From Mortierella sp. BCC40632 (lineage: Eukaryota > Mortierellomycota > Mortierellomycetes > Mortierellales > Mortierellaceae), in the NCBI GenBank assembly GCA_011634665.1, contig WAEK01000010.1, forward strand, positions 740,001 to 804,000: a stretch of 64,000 nt of DNA. Direction: 5' to 3'. The notes beneath the pieces were generated by a model. The model was not told the DNA's origin, ran no database searches, and saw only the letters and a program-made list of their open reading frames with translations. The translations under genes and the position numbers were made by a program. Of this stretch, positions 47,144 through 59,863 are shown piece by piece (within the stretch, counting starts at the first letter, position 1; each line of letters opens with the position of its first letter).

Positions 47144-47651
47144 ATGGGAGCGAGTACCTTACACATCACGGGCAAAGAGGTTGTCATGGCCATTCCTGCG
47201 CTATTCTCTCCAAGATGTCAAATAAACTGGAGCGGAGGGTCAAGTCTTCTATTGGGACAAGTGCATATCGCAAACAGAGTCCGAACAGAGCTCTGATAGA
47301 CACAACAGTAGACAACAGGAAGAAAAAAAAAAAAAAGCACGCATGGTGGGATGGCTCAGCGGGATTCGAGACCAAAAGAGGGGTAGACTGGGCCCCACCA
47401 TCAATGTGTATTGAGCATCCAAAAAGCAACGGTAACACACATGCTCGGCACTGCCAAACCATCGGTGGGAAAGGGAAAGAAGAAGAAAGGAAAAGGAAGC
47501 CATAGGAGGGAAGAAGGGAACATGGTAAGGTTCCTCTACTCCTCCCTTGCTCTTTCTAGGCGAACACAGGAGGGACACAAGGCAAGCGGTTGAGGAGAGG
47601 AGGGCCATGTCATTGGGAACACAGTTGGACAGGATTCATGTCAATGCGTGC

Positions 47652-47654
<3 letters not shown>

Positions 47655-47686
<32 letters not shown>
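47655..47686. repeat. T32 homopolymer
   Basis: Uninterrupted T run; a C16 run follows about 90 bp later (47778-47793). Confidence 0.9.
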
Positions 47687-47687
<1 letters not shown>

Positions 47688-48330
47688 TGTGTCCTTGTGA
47701 GAGTTTGGCAAGAGGGATGTTGGGTATCTGACAGAGTACCTACAGTCTATTGTAGCTTACGGCATTCGAGTGCCGCACCCCCCCCCCCCCCCCAAGTGGC
47801 CCCTTCTTTTTTTTTTTCTCGTTTCCCGAGGAGTCATAGAGACGATCGTTGAACATGATCGAGGATCTATTGAGAGGTTGACAAAGGAGAGGGAGAAGGA
47901 TTGCCATCTCAGCAGGACCCGCAGACCCCGAACCGAGCACTGAGCAAACGGGTCGGCCACCCTCGGATTCGCGCGGAGCAGTAACATCAGAGCCTTCCTC
48001 AACGGTCGGATTTTCAGGCACACACACACACACACGCACAGAGGGCAGACAGGAACACACACAGACACAGACAGGTATACGCCTAATAAAAAAAAAAAAA
48101 AAAAAAAAAAAAAGAGTTTTCTCCTCGCCTTCTCTCCCTCCCTCCTTCCCTCCTTCCCCCCCTTTTGCACCTGAATATCATCAGAAAGTTGGGCATGTGT
48201 TTCGTGCCTTCTTTCTCCACACCCACACCTAAACCCCATTTTGCTTCCCGCCTCCTTACTCCACCCTCTCCACACAATATCTAGAGAGAGGGAAAGCGAG
48301 ATAGAGATAGCGAAAGAGATAGAGCGAGAG

Positions 48331-48368
<38 letters not shown>

Positions 48369-49081
48369 CGAGAGGGAAGGAAGGAAGGGCATCTAGAACC
48401 AAAAAAAAAAGCCCCAGTTGCTACTTCCCCGTCTTCCTTGCAGCAAAGCTGGTATTCATGCCAGCTCCTGACTGAGCCAATACAACATGATTCCGCTTTG
48501 ACTATCTCTCTCTCTTTTTTTTTCATTTTCTTTTTTGACTGCAAGTTGTGTAGAGTAGGAGTTTGGATTGTCTACAGCCAACACAACAGCATAACACGGG
48601 AGGCGTGTCTGCTGCAGGACGGGCGAGTTGAACAAGAGAATAGGAGATAGAGAGAGAGAGAGAGAAAGAGAGCAAAGGAGGACAAAAAAGACCTAGGGGC
48701 CCGAAAGAGTAAGGGCAGGGGGGAGGAAAAAAAGGCAAAGCGAGAATGGCGCCATCGGCACAGAGTTGATAACCATCCTCTGTTGCGCACTTGACGCCTG
48801 CCTTTTTTTTTCTCTCCTTCAACTGCGTGTTGGTTGCCCTTTAGGACAGTCAAGCCCGAAAAAAAAAAAAAAACAACAAAGGCCAAAAAGTCCCTTTCTT
48901 CTTTTGTGGTTCCCGTACACATACTGCTAGGCCAATGTTGATGAATGAATGGAGTGTCGAGGTACAGGCGTCTATTGTTGGGGAGGAGGAATGTCGACCC
49001 AAAACCTGATCAAATACGAGAGCCATTGGACCAAGGCGAGTAAAAAAGAGCTACTTGGAGAAAAAAAAAATGAGAGATAGC

Positions 49082-49084
<3 letters not shown>

Positions 49085-49124
<40 letters not shown>
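49085..49124. repeat. (AG)20 microsatellite
   Basis: Perfect purine dinucleotide run on the plus strand; one of a dozen similar GA tracts between 45.3 and 54 kb. Confidence 0.9.
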
Positions 49125-49125
<1 letters not shown>

Positions 49126-51441
49126 ACACAGCGCCCCAAGAGCCGCGTGTCCTGTGGAACGGGGCATGGCCCAACGGTCACGTCCCAGTTTGTCGACGTC
49201 TGGTTTGCTGTGATATGCTACTGGAGATAACCAAGGAAAAAGAAAAAAATATAATAATAATGCAATCGACTCTCTCCTTTCCTCTCTCTCTCTTTCTACT
49301 CCACTCTCATCCAACACAACAATAGCAACAGAAAGAGAAAAAAAAATAGAGTGAGCCATCTTTTGTTGCCCCATGGGACTGGAGGAATAGGGAGGAGGTA
49401 AATGAGGCAGAAACGGAGCTTGGGCAACTCGGCGAAAGCTGAAGCAAAGCCCTGGGGCACTGCCAGACAATTATCATCGCATTCCGCTCCACGATCATTA
49501 ACAGAAGCAAAGAGAGAGAGCTCCACTGCAAATTTAAACGGCAATCGATTGAGGTGGGACCACATTTAAAAAAAAAAAAAAAGTTCTCAGAACCCACTGA
49601 CCGTCCTTTCTCTTTCGGGTAGGTGGGTGGTGGGTGCACCAAGGTTAGGGTTCCGTCAAGGAATGGATCCAAGAAAGGGAACCTGGCTCTCATCGAAAGG
49701 AAGAGAACTTGCTCTTGTGTGTGAAAGCGAAAGTGAGAGAGAGAGAGAGAGAGACATACACACACGCATTCCCGCATCCTGCTGTCAAACAGTAATTCAT
49801 TCTCTTTCCATCTACCTCTTCTATCCGTCTTTTCGAACGATGCTTCTATCTGTGTTCCATCCACTGGGCCTTGCATATCGATCGAGAGAGGCCACATACA
49901 CACAAAGAGAGAGAGAGAGAGAGAGAGGGAGAGGAAAAGAGCGAGTGAGGAAGAAAGTAAGCCTAGTCCTATCTGTCCATTCGGACACTAGGAAGAGCAA
50001 GCATACAGCTGATTTTCTCTTTTATAATTTTTTTTTTCATGCGAGGCCATTCTAACCCAACCGTTGGTTCGAACACAACGGCGTGCGTGGACAATCGATG
50101 GCTTCTCTTCTCTCTCGTTACAATATTTTTTTTTTTTCTGTCCTATATTTTTTTCGTTCCATCGGTTAGGCATGCGTGCATTAGAGTGCATGAAAAGCAG
50201 CAGAAAGAGTAGCTGCTAGAGAAGAGTAATGCTCCACCCTATCCGCATGTATCTTTGAGCCAGGATGCTCCTCCTCCTCCTCTCTTTCTCTCTCTCTCTC
50301 TCTCATTCTCTCTCATGTTCTCCTCTCTCCACACCATCTCCACATCCGCGGAGGCTCTCATTGGACAGCTATTTGTCCCAGCAAGAGAAGAAACTGGACT
50401 GGGGCAAGGGAAGTACAAATGTAATGCAGAAAAAAAAAATAAAGAGTAGATTTCAGTTGATAGGATAATAGTGCGCGCGCGGTGCATGGGTACAAAAGTA
50501 TGCGCAAGGTGGAGCAGCATGGCGCAGGGGGCGCGCGCATTATTATTCAGTAAGGGCTGAAAAAAAAAATAAGGAAAGAAAGAGAAGGAGTAAAAAAAAA
50601 AAAGGGTGTGGGTACAATGGTGATAACGATAGACCCTGTGTGTCTCCGCTTTGGATGCATTGCGACTCTATTCCAAGACCCTGTTGTACGCAAGGCTCGG
50701 TTTTTTTTTTTTTTTTTTTTGGCACTCAGATAGGTAAGGAAAGAAGGAGAAGAGTAAGGAGGGGTAAATTGCGCCAAGGAAAGGGAAGAAGGAAACACAG
50801 AAAAACGTGGCTCAAAGAGCCAAGTAGAAGATAGGAAAGACAAAATAGACTGGAGACAATGATGGCGACAGAGTTGCAGAAAAAGGACATTCTTCTCTCT
50901 CTTTGTGGGACAAGAATGGGAAAGAGAGAGAGAGAGAAAGGAAGAGGAGGACATGTGTATGCGGGGCAAAGGGGAAGGATTACGGCCTTGTCAGGCAATG
51001 GCCGATGACCGAGTTGGGGGAGGAGGGTCTCAGCCTTGGATAGGATGGTTGTTGTCCATGCAGACGAGATTGAGCACTTTGGGGAAGGGGAACCAGAGAT
51101 TCAGTCCGCAGACAGGCAGGGAGGAACGATGCAGGCCAAGGTCCATTGAGACTCTCTGAGTCTCGGAGATGAACCCTTTTGCCATTTGGCCGCCTCTTCT
51201 TTTCTTTTTGTGAACGATTCTCATTTCGATAGATAGTAGGACCAAATGTAGGTGGATGGCAGATATATTTTATTTCAAAAGGGACAACAGACTATACAGA
51301 AAACAATAGCAAAGCAGTGTATCGGATGTGGGGTTGGTATGTTGGAATATGCAATAGTTGAGCGTGGGACAGGGAGGCCTTCCTTTGCTCCTTCTTCTTT
51401 CGAAGGTAGGGGGTGGGAGTGGGAGGAGCTCTGTTCTTTTT

Positions 51442-51473
<32 letters not shown>

Positions 51474-51747
51474 TTTTTTTTGTCTTTCTTTCTTTCTAAA
51501 AGAGTACAATGAATGCAGATATGAAAATGGTCGCGAAGAAAAAGAAAAAAAAAAAAGAGAGAGAGAGAGAGAGATAGGAGCACTAGAAGCTGATAGGACA
51601 TGCTTCAAAAGCTAGCCCAAACAGGGCGCAGTGTTGTTCCAGGCCAGGCATATCTTTGGGACTGGACGATGCGGAAGACCACGGGCAAGGAACGACCTTG
51701 GGCTAGCTAACATTAACAATAACAAGGATGACAACGAAAAAAAAATG

Positions 51748-51782
<35 letters not shown>
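51748..51782. repeat. A35 homopolymer
   Basis: Uninterrupted A run about 470 bp past the stop codon of the minus-strand C2H2 gene. Confidence 0.85.
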
Positions 51783-51784
<2 letters not shown>

Positions 51785-52250
51785 AAAAGACGGGGAGAGA
51801 ACTAGAGATATTTACAGAGAGTGGATAGGGAGTGTGCTATGGATAGCAAGATATGCTGACGAGGCAACAAAGAGGAATGACAAAAAACAGACAAAAAAAA
51901 AAAAGGGTGGTGGTGGGTGGAAAAAGAAAAAAGAAAAAACGACAGCAGACACGGAGTAGCTCGTAATTGAGTGCCCGACCACAGATTGAGGGCTCTGTGA
52001 GTGTTGGAGACGGTGTGCCCCACCCGCTCCGCGATGCAGAGACACACAGACACACACACAGAGAGAGAAGAGGGGGGGGACACAGACGGCAGCCAAGGCC
52101 AGGTAGCTCTCCAGAGGTATTTGTCGAATGAATGCAAACAAAAAAAAAATAAAAAATAAAAAAAAATATGAAAAAAAAGTTGTGGGGTTGAGTCTAGTCG
52201 TCTCCGCTTCTGTTCCGTGGGCGAGAGTAAGAGAGAGAGAACGAGCAAGC

Positions 52251-53014
52251 TCAATGCATCAGGTCCCTGATTGGCGGCAACCGCACATCCGATCCAAAAC
52301 CGTGGTTGCTCTGGTGTTGTTGAAAGCCTTGGTCGTTCCTTGAGCTGCCAAGTGGAGGCAGGGGTAGTGACAGATGCTTGGAGCCACTGAGGATATCTGA
52401 AATACGGTGGAGACTTGCAGAAGTACCATTGGTAGGGCAACTCGTAGTATGACGGATCGGGTGATAGGTACTCTCCATCAAGGATGGCATCGTTGAAGAC
52501 TTGGCTGGTGGATAGGGCCCAGACGCGTAACGGGCAGCGGTGGCAGCACCGTAGCGAGGCGACATGGGCGGGGAGTAGGGAGGCGTCTGGAGCATCCCCG
52601 AGCCCATATGGCTACCATGGGTTGCCAGGGGTCGCTGGTAATACTGCTGCTGCTGCTGCTGTTGCAGTTGCTGTTGCAGTTGCTGTTGCTGCTGCAGATG
52701 AGAGTGGTGATGGGAGTGGTGATGGGAATGATGGTTGTGATGATGGAGAGGCGCTGGACTACAGATAGACTCGGTAGCAGAGCCAGGTACGGAGGAGGCA
52801 GCAGGCAAAGGCGTGGGTCTAGGCCAGGAAGAGTATTCAGAGAGAGGCTCGTCCGCCTCTGAAAGAGTAGGAGACATGGGGAAAGGCGACATGGAGGAGC
52901 GCGCAGAGCTGATCGGTGTCTCTGTTGCAGAGAAACTCTTTATCTGGGGTGAGTTTGGAGTGGACTCTGAGGAGGAGGAAGAGGAGGAGCAGACCTTGAT
53001 CGACTTGGAGTCAT

Positions 53015-53046
<32 letters not shown>

Positions 53047-53567
53047 CTGGACTTGCGGGTCTTGTTACGGGAGCCGTGCGATCGGGAGTGCTCGCGGAGC
53101 GCGTCGGAGCGTGTAAAGCCAAGGCCACAGGTCTCGACGGGACAGACAAAGAGTTTCTCAGAGGTGTGGGAGCGGATGTGGCGAGCAAGGTGTCCAGATC
53201 GAGTAAAGGACTTGTAACAACCAAAGACAGGACAGATATGCTTGCGGGCCCACTCTGCAGACTCTTGGGCTTGGAGATATTCCTGATAAGTGGCATAGTG
53301 GTGAGGAGAGGTGGAGAGGATATCGGCGTTGCCACTCTTGCAGGCCGAGGTGTGCGACTTCATGTGGCGGGTGAGTTCGTCTGAGCGGGAGAAGCGTTTG
53401 TCGCAGTTGGGAAAGTCGCAGGGGTGAGGTTTTTCGCCAGTGTGGGTGCGGATGTGGCGAGTCTGGTGCTCGAGACGGAAGAAGGACTTGTCGCAGAGGT
53501 GGCATTCGTATGGGCGCGGTACTACTTCACGCTCGTGTTTTACAGACGAGTTTTCCGAGATGGCCAT
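52251..53567 (-). CDS. Four-finger C2H2 zinc-finger transcription factor (Mig1/CreA-like first pair)
   Basis: 438 aa, single exon. Start at ATG 53567 (MAISENSS), just before the fingers; the longer open frame to 53927 is only Ser/Leu/Thr-His repeat translation of the CT/AC-rich leader. Fingers: C22-C25-H38-H42, C50-C55-H68-H72, C112-C117-H130-H134, C142-C147-H160-H164. The first two, with [19 protein letters not shown] and [10 protein letters not shown], closely resemble the finger pair of fungal glucose repressors Mig1/CreA. The second pair, after a ~40-residue linker, has CX4C spacing with [10 protein letters not shown] and [11 protein letters not shown] basic stretch and Ser/Asn-rich run follow, then Ser/Pro-rich sequence, His-rich and Gln-rich tracts (about residues 290-330) and a conserved-looking end [11 protein letters not shown]. 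It probably binds GC-rich DNA in the nucleus; targets are unknown. The extra finger pair argues against plain Mig1/CreA orthology. Confidence 0.9.
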
Positions 53568-53996
53568 GTTGGTGGTAGTGATGGTGGTGGAGGCGGAAGG
53601 GAGAGAGAAAGAGAGAAAGAGAGAAAGAATGAGTGATGCTGGTGGCGGATGGAGTAGTTGACCGAGTGCGTGTGATGGAGAGGAACCGCCGCGGTGTCCT
53701 GAGCGAGCGAGCGGGCCTCTGCGAGATGTGGCTGAGAGGGAGAGAGAGAAAGTGAGTGAGTGTGAGTGAGTGTGTGAGTGTGTGTATGTGTGTGTGAGTG
53801 TGTGAGTAAGTGAGTGAGTGAGTGAATGAATGAGAGAACCGAGGAGTAGGAGTTGATGAGACGAGAGTAAGAGAGTAAGAGAGAGAGAGAAAGAGTGAGA
53901 GAGAGACAGAGACAAAGAGAAAAACAAGAGGAGAGAGAAAGAGAGAGAAAGAGAGAAAAAGAGAGAAAAGAGTGGAGAAGAACCGATCTGGGCTGG
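53568..53996 (-). other. Leader (5' UTR) region of the C2H2 gene
   Basis: About 430 bp between the start codon and the TATA box, nearly all pyrimidine-rich or CA-rich on the sense strand: CT tracts (about 53870-53970) and mixed GTGA/GT repeats on the plus strand (53751-53832). A long CT-rich leader is inferred; no transcript data. Confidence 0.5.
53751..53832. repeat. GTGA / GT mixed microsatellite
   Basis: Alternating GTGA and GT units with a short GAAT end, inside the presumed leader of the C2H2 gene. Confidence 0.9.
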
Positions 53997-54005
53997 CTTT
54001 TATAG
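53997..54005 (-). promoter_or_regulatory. TATA box of the C2H2 gene
   Basis: CTATAAAAG on the minus strand, 430 bp before the ATG and directly before the CT-rich leader; a clean match to the eukaryotic TATA consensus. It would place transcription start near 53,965-53,975. Confidence 0.6.
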
Positions 54006-54412
54006 CACTTGGCTATCCTTGTTGCTAGTCAACTAACCAGCCAAGTGAGTGAGTGAGGGAGCTGGGACAGGGAACGGCCGCCTGCGTCGTGGAGAAAAGA
54101 CAGGTCGAGAAGAGTCTCTCTTCTTTTTTTCTTTTTGGCTGGCCATCCGTCCATCCCAGCATTATTATATCCATATCCATCATTTTCTCTCTCTCTCTCT
54201 CCCATGGTGTGATTGCAGGAGCTCTCTCTCTCTGTGTGCTTCTCTCTCTGCTTCTCTCTGTCTTACTCTCTTACTCTTTTATGTCCCATCCGTGGATATC
54301 GATTGTTTACTATCCAGGCGTCGATAGAATTCTATTCCATAAAAGGCGACAACACACACAACTCAACACAACAACAACAGCAGCAACAGCAACCAACCAA
54401 CCATTCTTTCTT

Positions 54413-54449
<37 letters not shown>

Positions 54450-54781
54450 CCCATTGTCTGACTGTCTGATACCTATTAGGATGCTGAGACGCCTGTCCTT
54501 TGACCACTTTTTGGGCTACTGCCCTGGCCAGAGAGGGAGAGAGAGTGAGAGAAAGAGAGAGTGAGAATGAGTGAATGAGAGAAAGAGAGAGAGAGAGAGA
54601 CAGGACAAGACAAGACTCGACCATGTCGTGATTTGCATGTCTGCGTGCCCCCGCCTGATATCAGTGCCCTGTTTAAAGTGAACGGCCTCTGCTGCCCCTT
54701 CTTTTGCCGTCATTGTCCATCCATTCACCCATTCATCCACACACACACACGCTCTCTTTCTCTTTACTAGACTAACCCACA

Positions 54782-54838
54782 CATTCATTCATTCATTCAT
54801 TCACTCACTCACTCACTCACTCACTCACTTACTCGCTC
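54782..54838. repeat. (ATTC)n(ACTC)n microsatellite
   Basis: About five ATTC units pass into about eight ACTC units, with one ACTT variant at the end. Confidence 0.9.
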
Positions 54839-56871
54839 ACACACGTCCCTCCCTTACACCACACATCTTTTGCTCTTCAACTCCACTACCCACCCACCTT
54901 TTCACCTTTCTCTCAATCCCTTGTCCCTGCTAGTTTAGTGCTCAGGATCCCCTGGTGGTTCGATTGCCACTTCCACACAGCTCCAACCCACTGCGTCGGG
55001 GCACTGCTTTATTTTATTTTATTTTACTCTATTGGACGAAAGCAAGAGAGAGAGACAGAAATGTCCCCCCATGGGTAATAATCATATGGGCACTATCTCG
55101 CCTTGGAGGGTTGTCTGCAATCAGATGGGTCCAAAAAGAGCGCACATTCCTCTGGATGACATGGCCAAGATGTCGTCTTTTTCGCCGTCGCTATACACAC
55201 GATGATGAGCTTATCGTCTGTCCGCTCGCTCGACGACTGCACAAGGGAGCCTAACCGCCCCTCCAACCTTTTCAAGTCAGAGAGAGCTTTTTTGTCCCGC
55301 TCAAGCAAAAGAAGAGAGAGAGAGAGAGAGAAGAGGTACCGTCCTCAGTCTCGGCTTTGCCCCGTCCTCCCAATCGATAGACTATGGCAAATCAGCGCCG
55401 TGTCCGTCTCCACGCACCACTTCTCCACCCAGGTTACTACCTCAGATGGCCCCAAGTCAGTAGCACCCGAGGCGTCGGTTACACTCACGCACACACGCCC
55501 TGGCTCTTTCCTCTCTCTCTTTCTTCTCTCTCTTTCTCTTTCTCTTTCTCTTTCTCTTTCTCTCTCCACACCAGGTCATGCCATGGTGGTGATCACGGTC
55601 ACGGCTCCTTAATGCCCCACAAAAGTGCAAGCACCGCTTCCACCTCCCTTTGGTCAATCCTTGGCGATCCACATTCGCGTCCAAGCATGGGCGGGCAGGA
55701 AACCTCTCCACCTACCCCTTGCCTTGACCTTTGTCGAGCGAGCCTCGCATTGAAACTCCACAGATGTTCCTTTCTCCTTCCCTCTCTCTCTCTCTCTCTC
55801 TTTCTCTCTCCCTCTCTTACTTGCTCCCTTGTGGGCGCGTTATCTTCTTGCATCGATCTCTCCAATCCATCGATGGCTCGGCTCCCTCTCTACCTCCACC
55901 TCTCATTCACTCTCCTCTAACCTTCATCTCTACAAAGACCAAGGCCAGGCCAGACCGGGCCAAGTTTTTTGTTATCAGGTCCAAACGAAGAAAGCCGTTA
56001 TCGGTCACCAGCAGCTGGGGGGAAGGGTCTCTTCTACCTCCCTCGATGCGCTCTGGAGGGCCGAGAGGAAAGACACGGACAATTTTGACCGTCTTTGTCT
56101 TCTCATCCAGACTGTGGGGGAAAAGCGGCCCTTTTGCTCTTCTTTCCTCTCTCTTCCTCTCTCTTCCTCTCTCTCCCCCATTCCTCGCCTGATAACTAGA
56201 CAAGCGCATGCTTTTTCATTGCCCCATCTCTTATCCCTCCCTCACCCCTCTTCCCCTTCCCTGCTCCGCCTCGTTGATATCGAAATACCAATGTCACGAC
56301 CATGTGCATATGTGTGGATGTGGAGGGAGAGAACAAAGGAGAGGAGAGCGTGCACGGCGATAACAGTGCGCAATAGTCCATCCATATCCATCTAGTGAAA
56401 TAACTGGGGACCTGATTCCGATCGCTCTCTTCTACCTATCCACTCGCTCACTCGCTCATTCACTCACTCGCTCTCTACGCACCCATTTATCAATACCCAC
56501 CCATAGCTCCCGAAGCGGAGGAGGAACAAGGTCCGAGACCATTTAACCTCCACCACTGAACTCTCTCTTTCTCTCTCTGCCGATTCTCTTGCTTCTCCAC
56601 GGCATCCCGAAAAAAGAAACTCGTAGTTGTAGTCAATCTCAGAAAGTGTTGCGTGTCTGTCTGTTTGTCTGTTTGTGTGTTTGTGTGTGTGTTTAAACAT
56701 GTCACTCTGTGTGTGTGTGTGTCTTCCAGATACATTTTGTGAGGACAATGACGGTGGAGGTCGCAGGGAGAGTGGGGTCATGGTAACGATGCGATGCAAC
56801 CTACTTTCGCCCCTGGCCCGTCCACTGACAAAAACCGTAGCTATCCACCCGTCCAAGAATAGAGCGGGAGT

Positions 56872-56879
56872 CTTCTTTC

Positions 56880-56919
<40 letters not shown>
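56872..56919. repeat. (CTTT)n microsatellite
   Basis: About eleven CTTT units, the longest tetranucleotide run in the window. Confidence 0.9.
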
Positions 56920-59007
56920 GTCGAGTCCAATTGCTTCCAGGATGTCTCTTTCACATGCAAAGAGGTCCTCTTTCTCTCTCTCTCTCTCTCAATGGACAGA
57001 GAGTAAAAAAGTGTGGAGAGATACAGGAGACAGACGGACAGAGAGAGAGAGAGAGAGAGAGAGATTGGATGGAACGAAAGAAAGGGGGGGACTGAATTCC
57101 CTATTCCCTTCTATTCCCTTTTCTGTGTCCTTTGCTCTGCTGAATAGGAAGAACCCGACGGACTCATCCCCATCCAGATCCAACTCCGCATCTCTCCCTC
57201 TCTTCCTTTCTCTTCTCTATCTGTATCTGTCTATCTATTACTCTTCATGCCTTCCAGAACACCGTGGTCGACCGACTGTGTCTCGACTATGCTCCGTGAG
57301 TCAGCTAGACTACCCGTCTACACTATCACTCTAATGTACCTCTTTTTATTCCTTTCTCTATTACCAACAACAATAATAGCAACAACAACAACGATAATAA
57401 AAAGAAAATAATAGATAACGCTCAAATCCTTTGCTGGGCCGGGTTCTGGCGCAGTACCAGAAACACTCCCTCCCCTCCTCCACTCCACTTCTTTCCACTT
57501 CTCCCACCCCTCCTCTCTTACTCCTACTTGCCTCCCCATCCCTCTCTCCCTCCCCGCATGCCCTGTGCGTCTGAAGAATGAACAAAAGGACCAATGTGGA
57601 AATGAACTCTCAGGGGTAACAAGGGCATGAGAAGGGGGTGCGGATGTGAGGAAGGGAGGTGGAGCGACAGAGACTGAGGACGAGAAAGAGAGCATTTGCT
57701 GCCAAGAACCCGATCCAGGGTAGCGTATCTTTTTTTTCCCTTGGATAGCGAACAAAGACCCAATGAAGAGGCATAACGAAAGAGGTGGGGGGGGAGGGGG
57801 AAGGGGAGACATGGCAAGGCGAGAATGGAGAGAGAGAGAGAGAGACCATTGAGAAGAAAGGGCGGTTCAGAGTCGCCCTACCCGTGTGTGGAGGGGATCG
57901 ATCCCCTTTGGTCATGCAAGCGCACGGGGCACACACACATACACACAACATACACACATTCACACACACATACTGTACACACCTGTATCTGACCAAACAG
58001 GAAACACAGACACCATCGTTGATAAGACGGCCTCCAGACCCAAAAGACCCGCATGTTTAGTCTGTCCTATCGCTTTCACGCGCTTGCGAGGAGTAGCGCC
58101 CCTGCCTGGCTCAGCTGCCTCGTCGGGCCTCGCACCATAGTAACGTTGATCGCGACGCGTCGTTCATCCTCGTGCAGCTCTGCCAAGCTGCGCCTAGTTC
58201 TTCCTAGATGTGAGTTGCTCTTTCTCTGACTTTTTCCTCTCAAGACGACCGTCTCTCTCCCCTTCCGTCGCCCAAGACCCTACCTAACCAAGGAGGAAAC
58301 AGTAACAAGTGTGAAGGGCGGCGACTTCTTTTTGGTTGCATGTGGAGAAAAGGAGCAGTGAGGGGGGAAGCTTCGCCATGGTCTCTGTTGCTGCTGTCTG
58401 AAAAAAAAAAAAAAACCTGTTCTGTGACATGCGCGCGCGCACAAGCCAAGTTCATCCTTTTCAGCCCACCCCTTCTGTCCATCGTGTGCTGACTCTTCTT
58501 CCTCTGTCTCTCTCCCCTTCTGCCTGTCTCCCTTTACCTTCTCTCCACACACATACATACATACGCAAGAGCGCGAGGCACACGCATGCCGTTCTTTTTA
58601 TTGTGACCCTCCCACTTCTCTATCTCCCCCCCCCCTTCTCCATTGTCTCCTCGTTTATGCGTCCAACTTTTCTTTCTTTCTTTCTGTCTCCTCCACGCAT
58701 GTTCAGCAGGGTGGACGACTACAATCTGGTCTATGATGATAAGGGAAAAAACAGCGATGCTTTGTTTGTTGATAACGGACCACATACAACAAGGTCAACG
58801 AGCTCAAACAGGCGAGAGTGAAGAAAAAAAAAAAAAAAGAGTCACCCCTTCTTCCTACTTCTTCTTGGCTACGTAGCTATTGTTGCCGCTGTTCTCGCTG
58901 TCATGAAAAGAGAAAGAGAGAGACGAAGGGAGAGAACCCTTGTTCAAAATACAAAGGGTTCAATGCATGAGCATTGCGAACACAGGAACAAATTTCCAAG
59001 CAGCTGG

Positions 59008-59008
<1 letters not shown>

Positions 59009-59039
<31 letters not shown>
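59009..59039. repeat. T31 homopolymer
   Basis: Uninterrupted T run; a second one of about 27 is at 59837-59863. Confidence 0.9.
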
Positions 59040-59040
<1 letters not shown>

Positions 59041-59832
59041 GTTCTTTTGTGTGGGGTCAATGCTCCCTTTTCCCTCTTCCTCTCCTGTCTACAGTACTAC
59101 TATCTCACCATTCTCCTTAGTAGTTTTAGAGCCCTGTTCCGTTTTGTACACACGCACACACCTACAACACACTCACTTTACGAATCGCTTGACCCAGGCA
59201 TTTTTTTTTGGACCACGACAATAAAAATGGCGCTATGAGTGGCCATTGTCACAACACGGGCTGAAATCTTTGCCCAGGCTGTTTGTTGTTCCCTAGGAGA
59301 AGAATGAGTGATGGGTGAAGAGGCACGAGCGCGCCTGGATGCCTCTTTCTCTCCCACAAAGTACTCTCTCCTCCCTCCCCAGCGCAGACGCCATAGTTCT
59401 GTAGAAGTTGCAGCCCAGTCTCTCTCATCTCTCTCTCTCTCTTTTTGTTTTTTTTTAGAAGAGTGAAAAACACACGCCTATTTTCTTGTCTTTGATGGTC
59501 GTAGCTGAGAAAATATAAAAAAGGTAAGACGCAGGGACCGTGGGGAAACGGAACAGAGACAAAGGAAAGAGAGAGAGAGAGAGAGAGAGTTGGGGCCATT
59601 CGGCTTGGTTGAAATTGGGCGATGCTGTCCTAGCTTCCCTTTCGAGGCGAGAGAGAGGTGGGATGAGGGTACCGCCGGGGAGATACGTAGCCGTTTCGGC
59701 TACTATGGTTCCGACACTTGAAAAATTTCAACATTGACACGGCTCTTTATAGGATCGTGCGGGGTTCGGACTTGGGAAAGAGAGAGAGAGAAAGAGAAAG
59801 AGAACAAAAAGAGTAGACGAGAAAGATACATC

Positions 59833-59863
<31 letters not shown>

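Larger units (their letters stand above)
44317..52250. other. Repeat-rich gene-poor region between the array and the C2H2 gene
   Basis: Array spacer homology ends near 44,660 (the stretch with GGTTGGGCTCTTGCCAG). After that I find no supportable gene. Many open frames exist, but they are simple-repeat translations (Ser-Leu, Arg-Glu, Lys or Phe runs) or unconserved short frames. The region holds dense GA, GT, AAC and A/T tracts, mostly GA on the plus strand. Confidence 0.6.

Noticed and set aside
47345..47380. tRNA-like words (GGCTCAGCGGGATTCGAGACC)
   Set aside because: D-loop-like and T-loop-like words are far too close and no cloverleaf can be formed.
44917..52200. Many Ser-Leu, Arg-Glu, Phe or Lys-rich open frames
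   Set aside because: Translations of CT/GA/T/A tracts, with overlapping alternatives on both strands and no domain.
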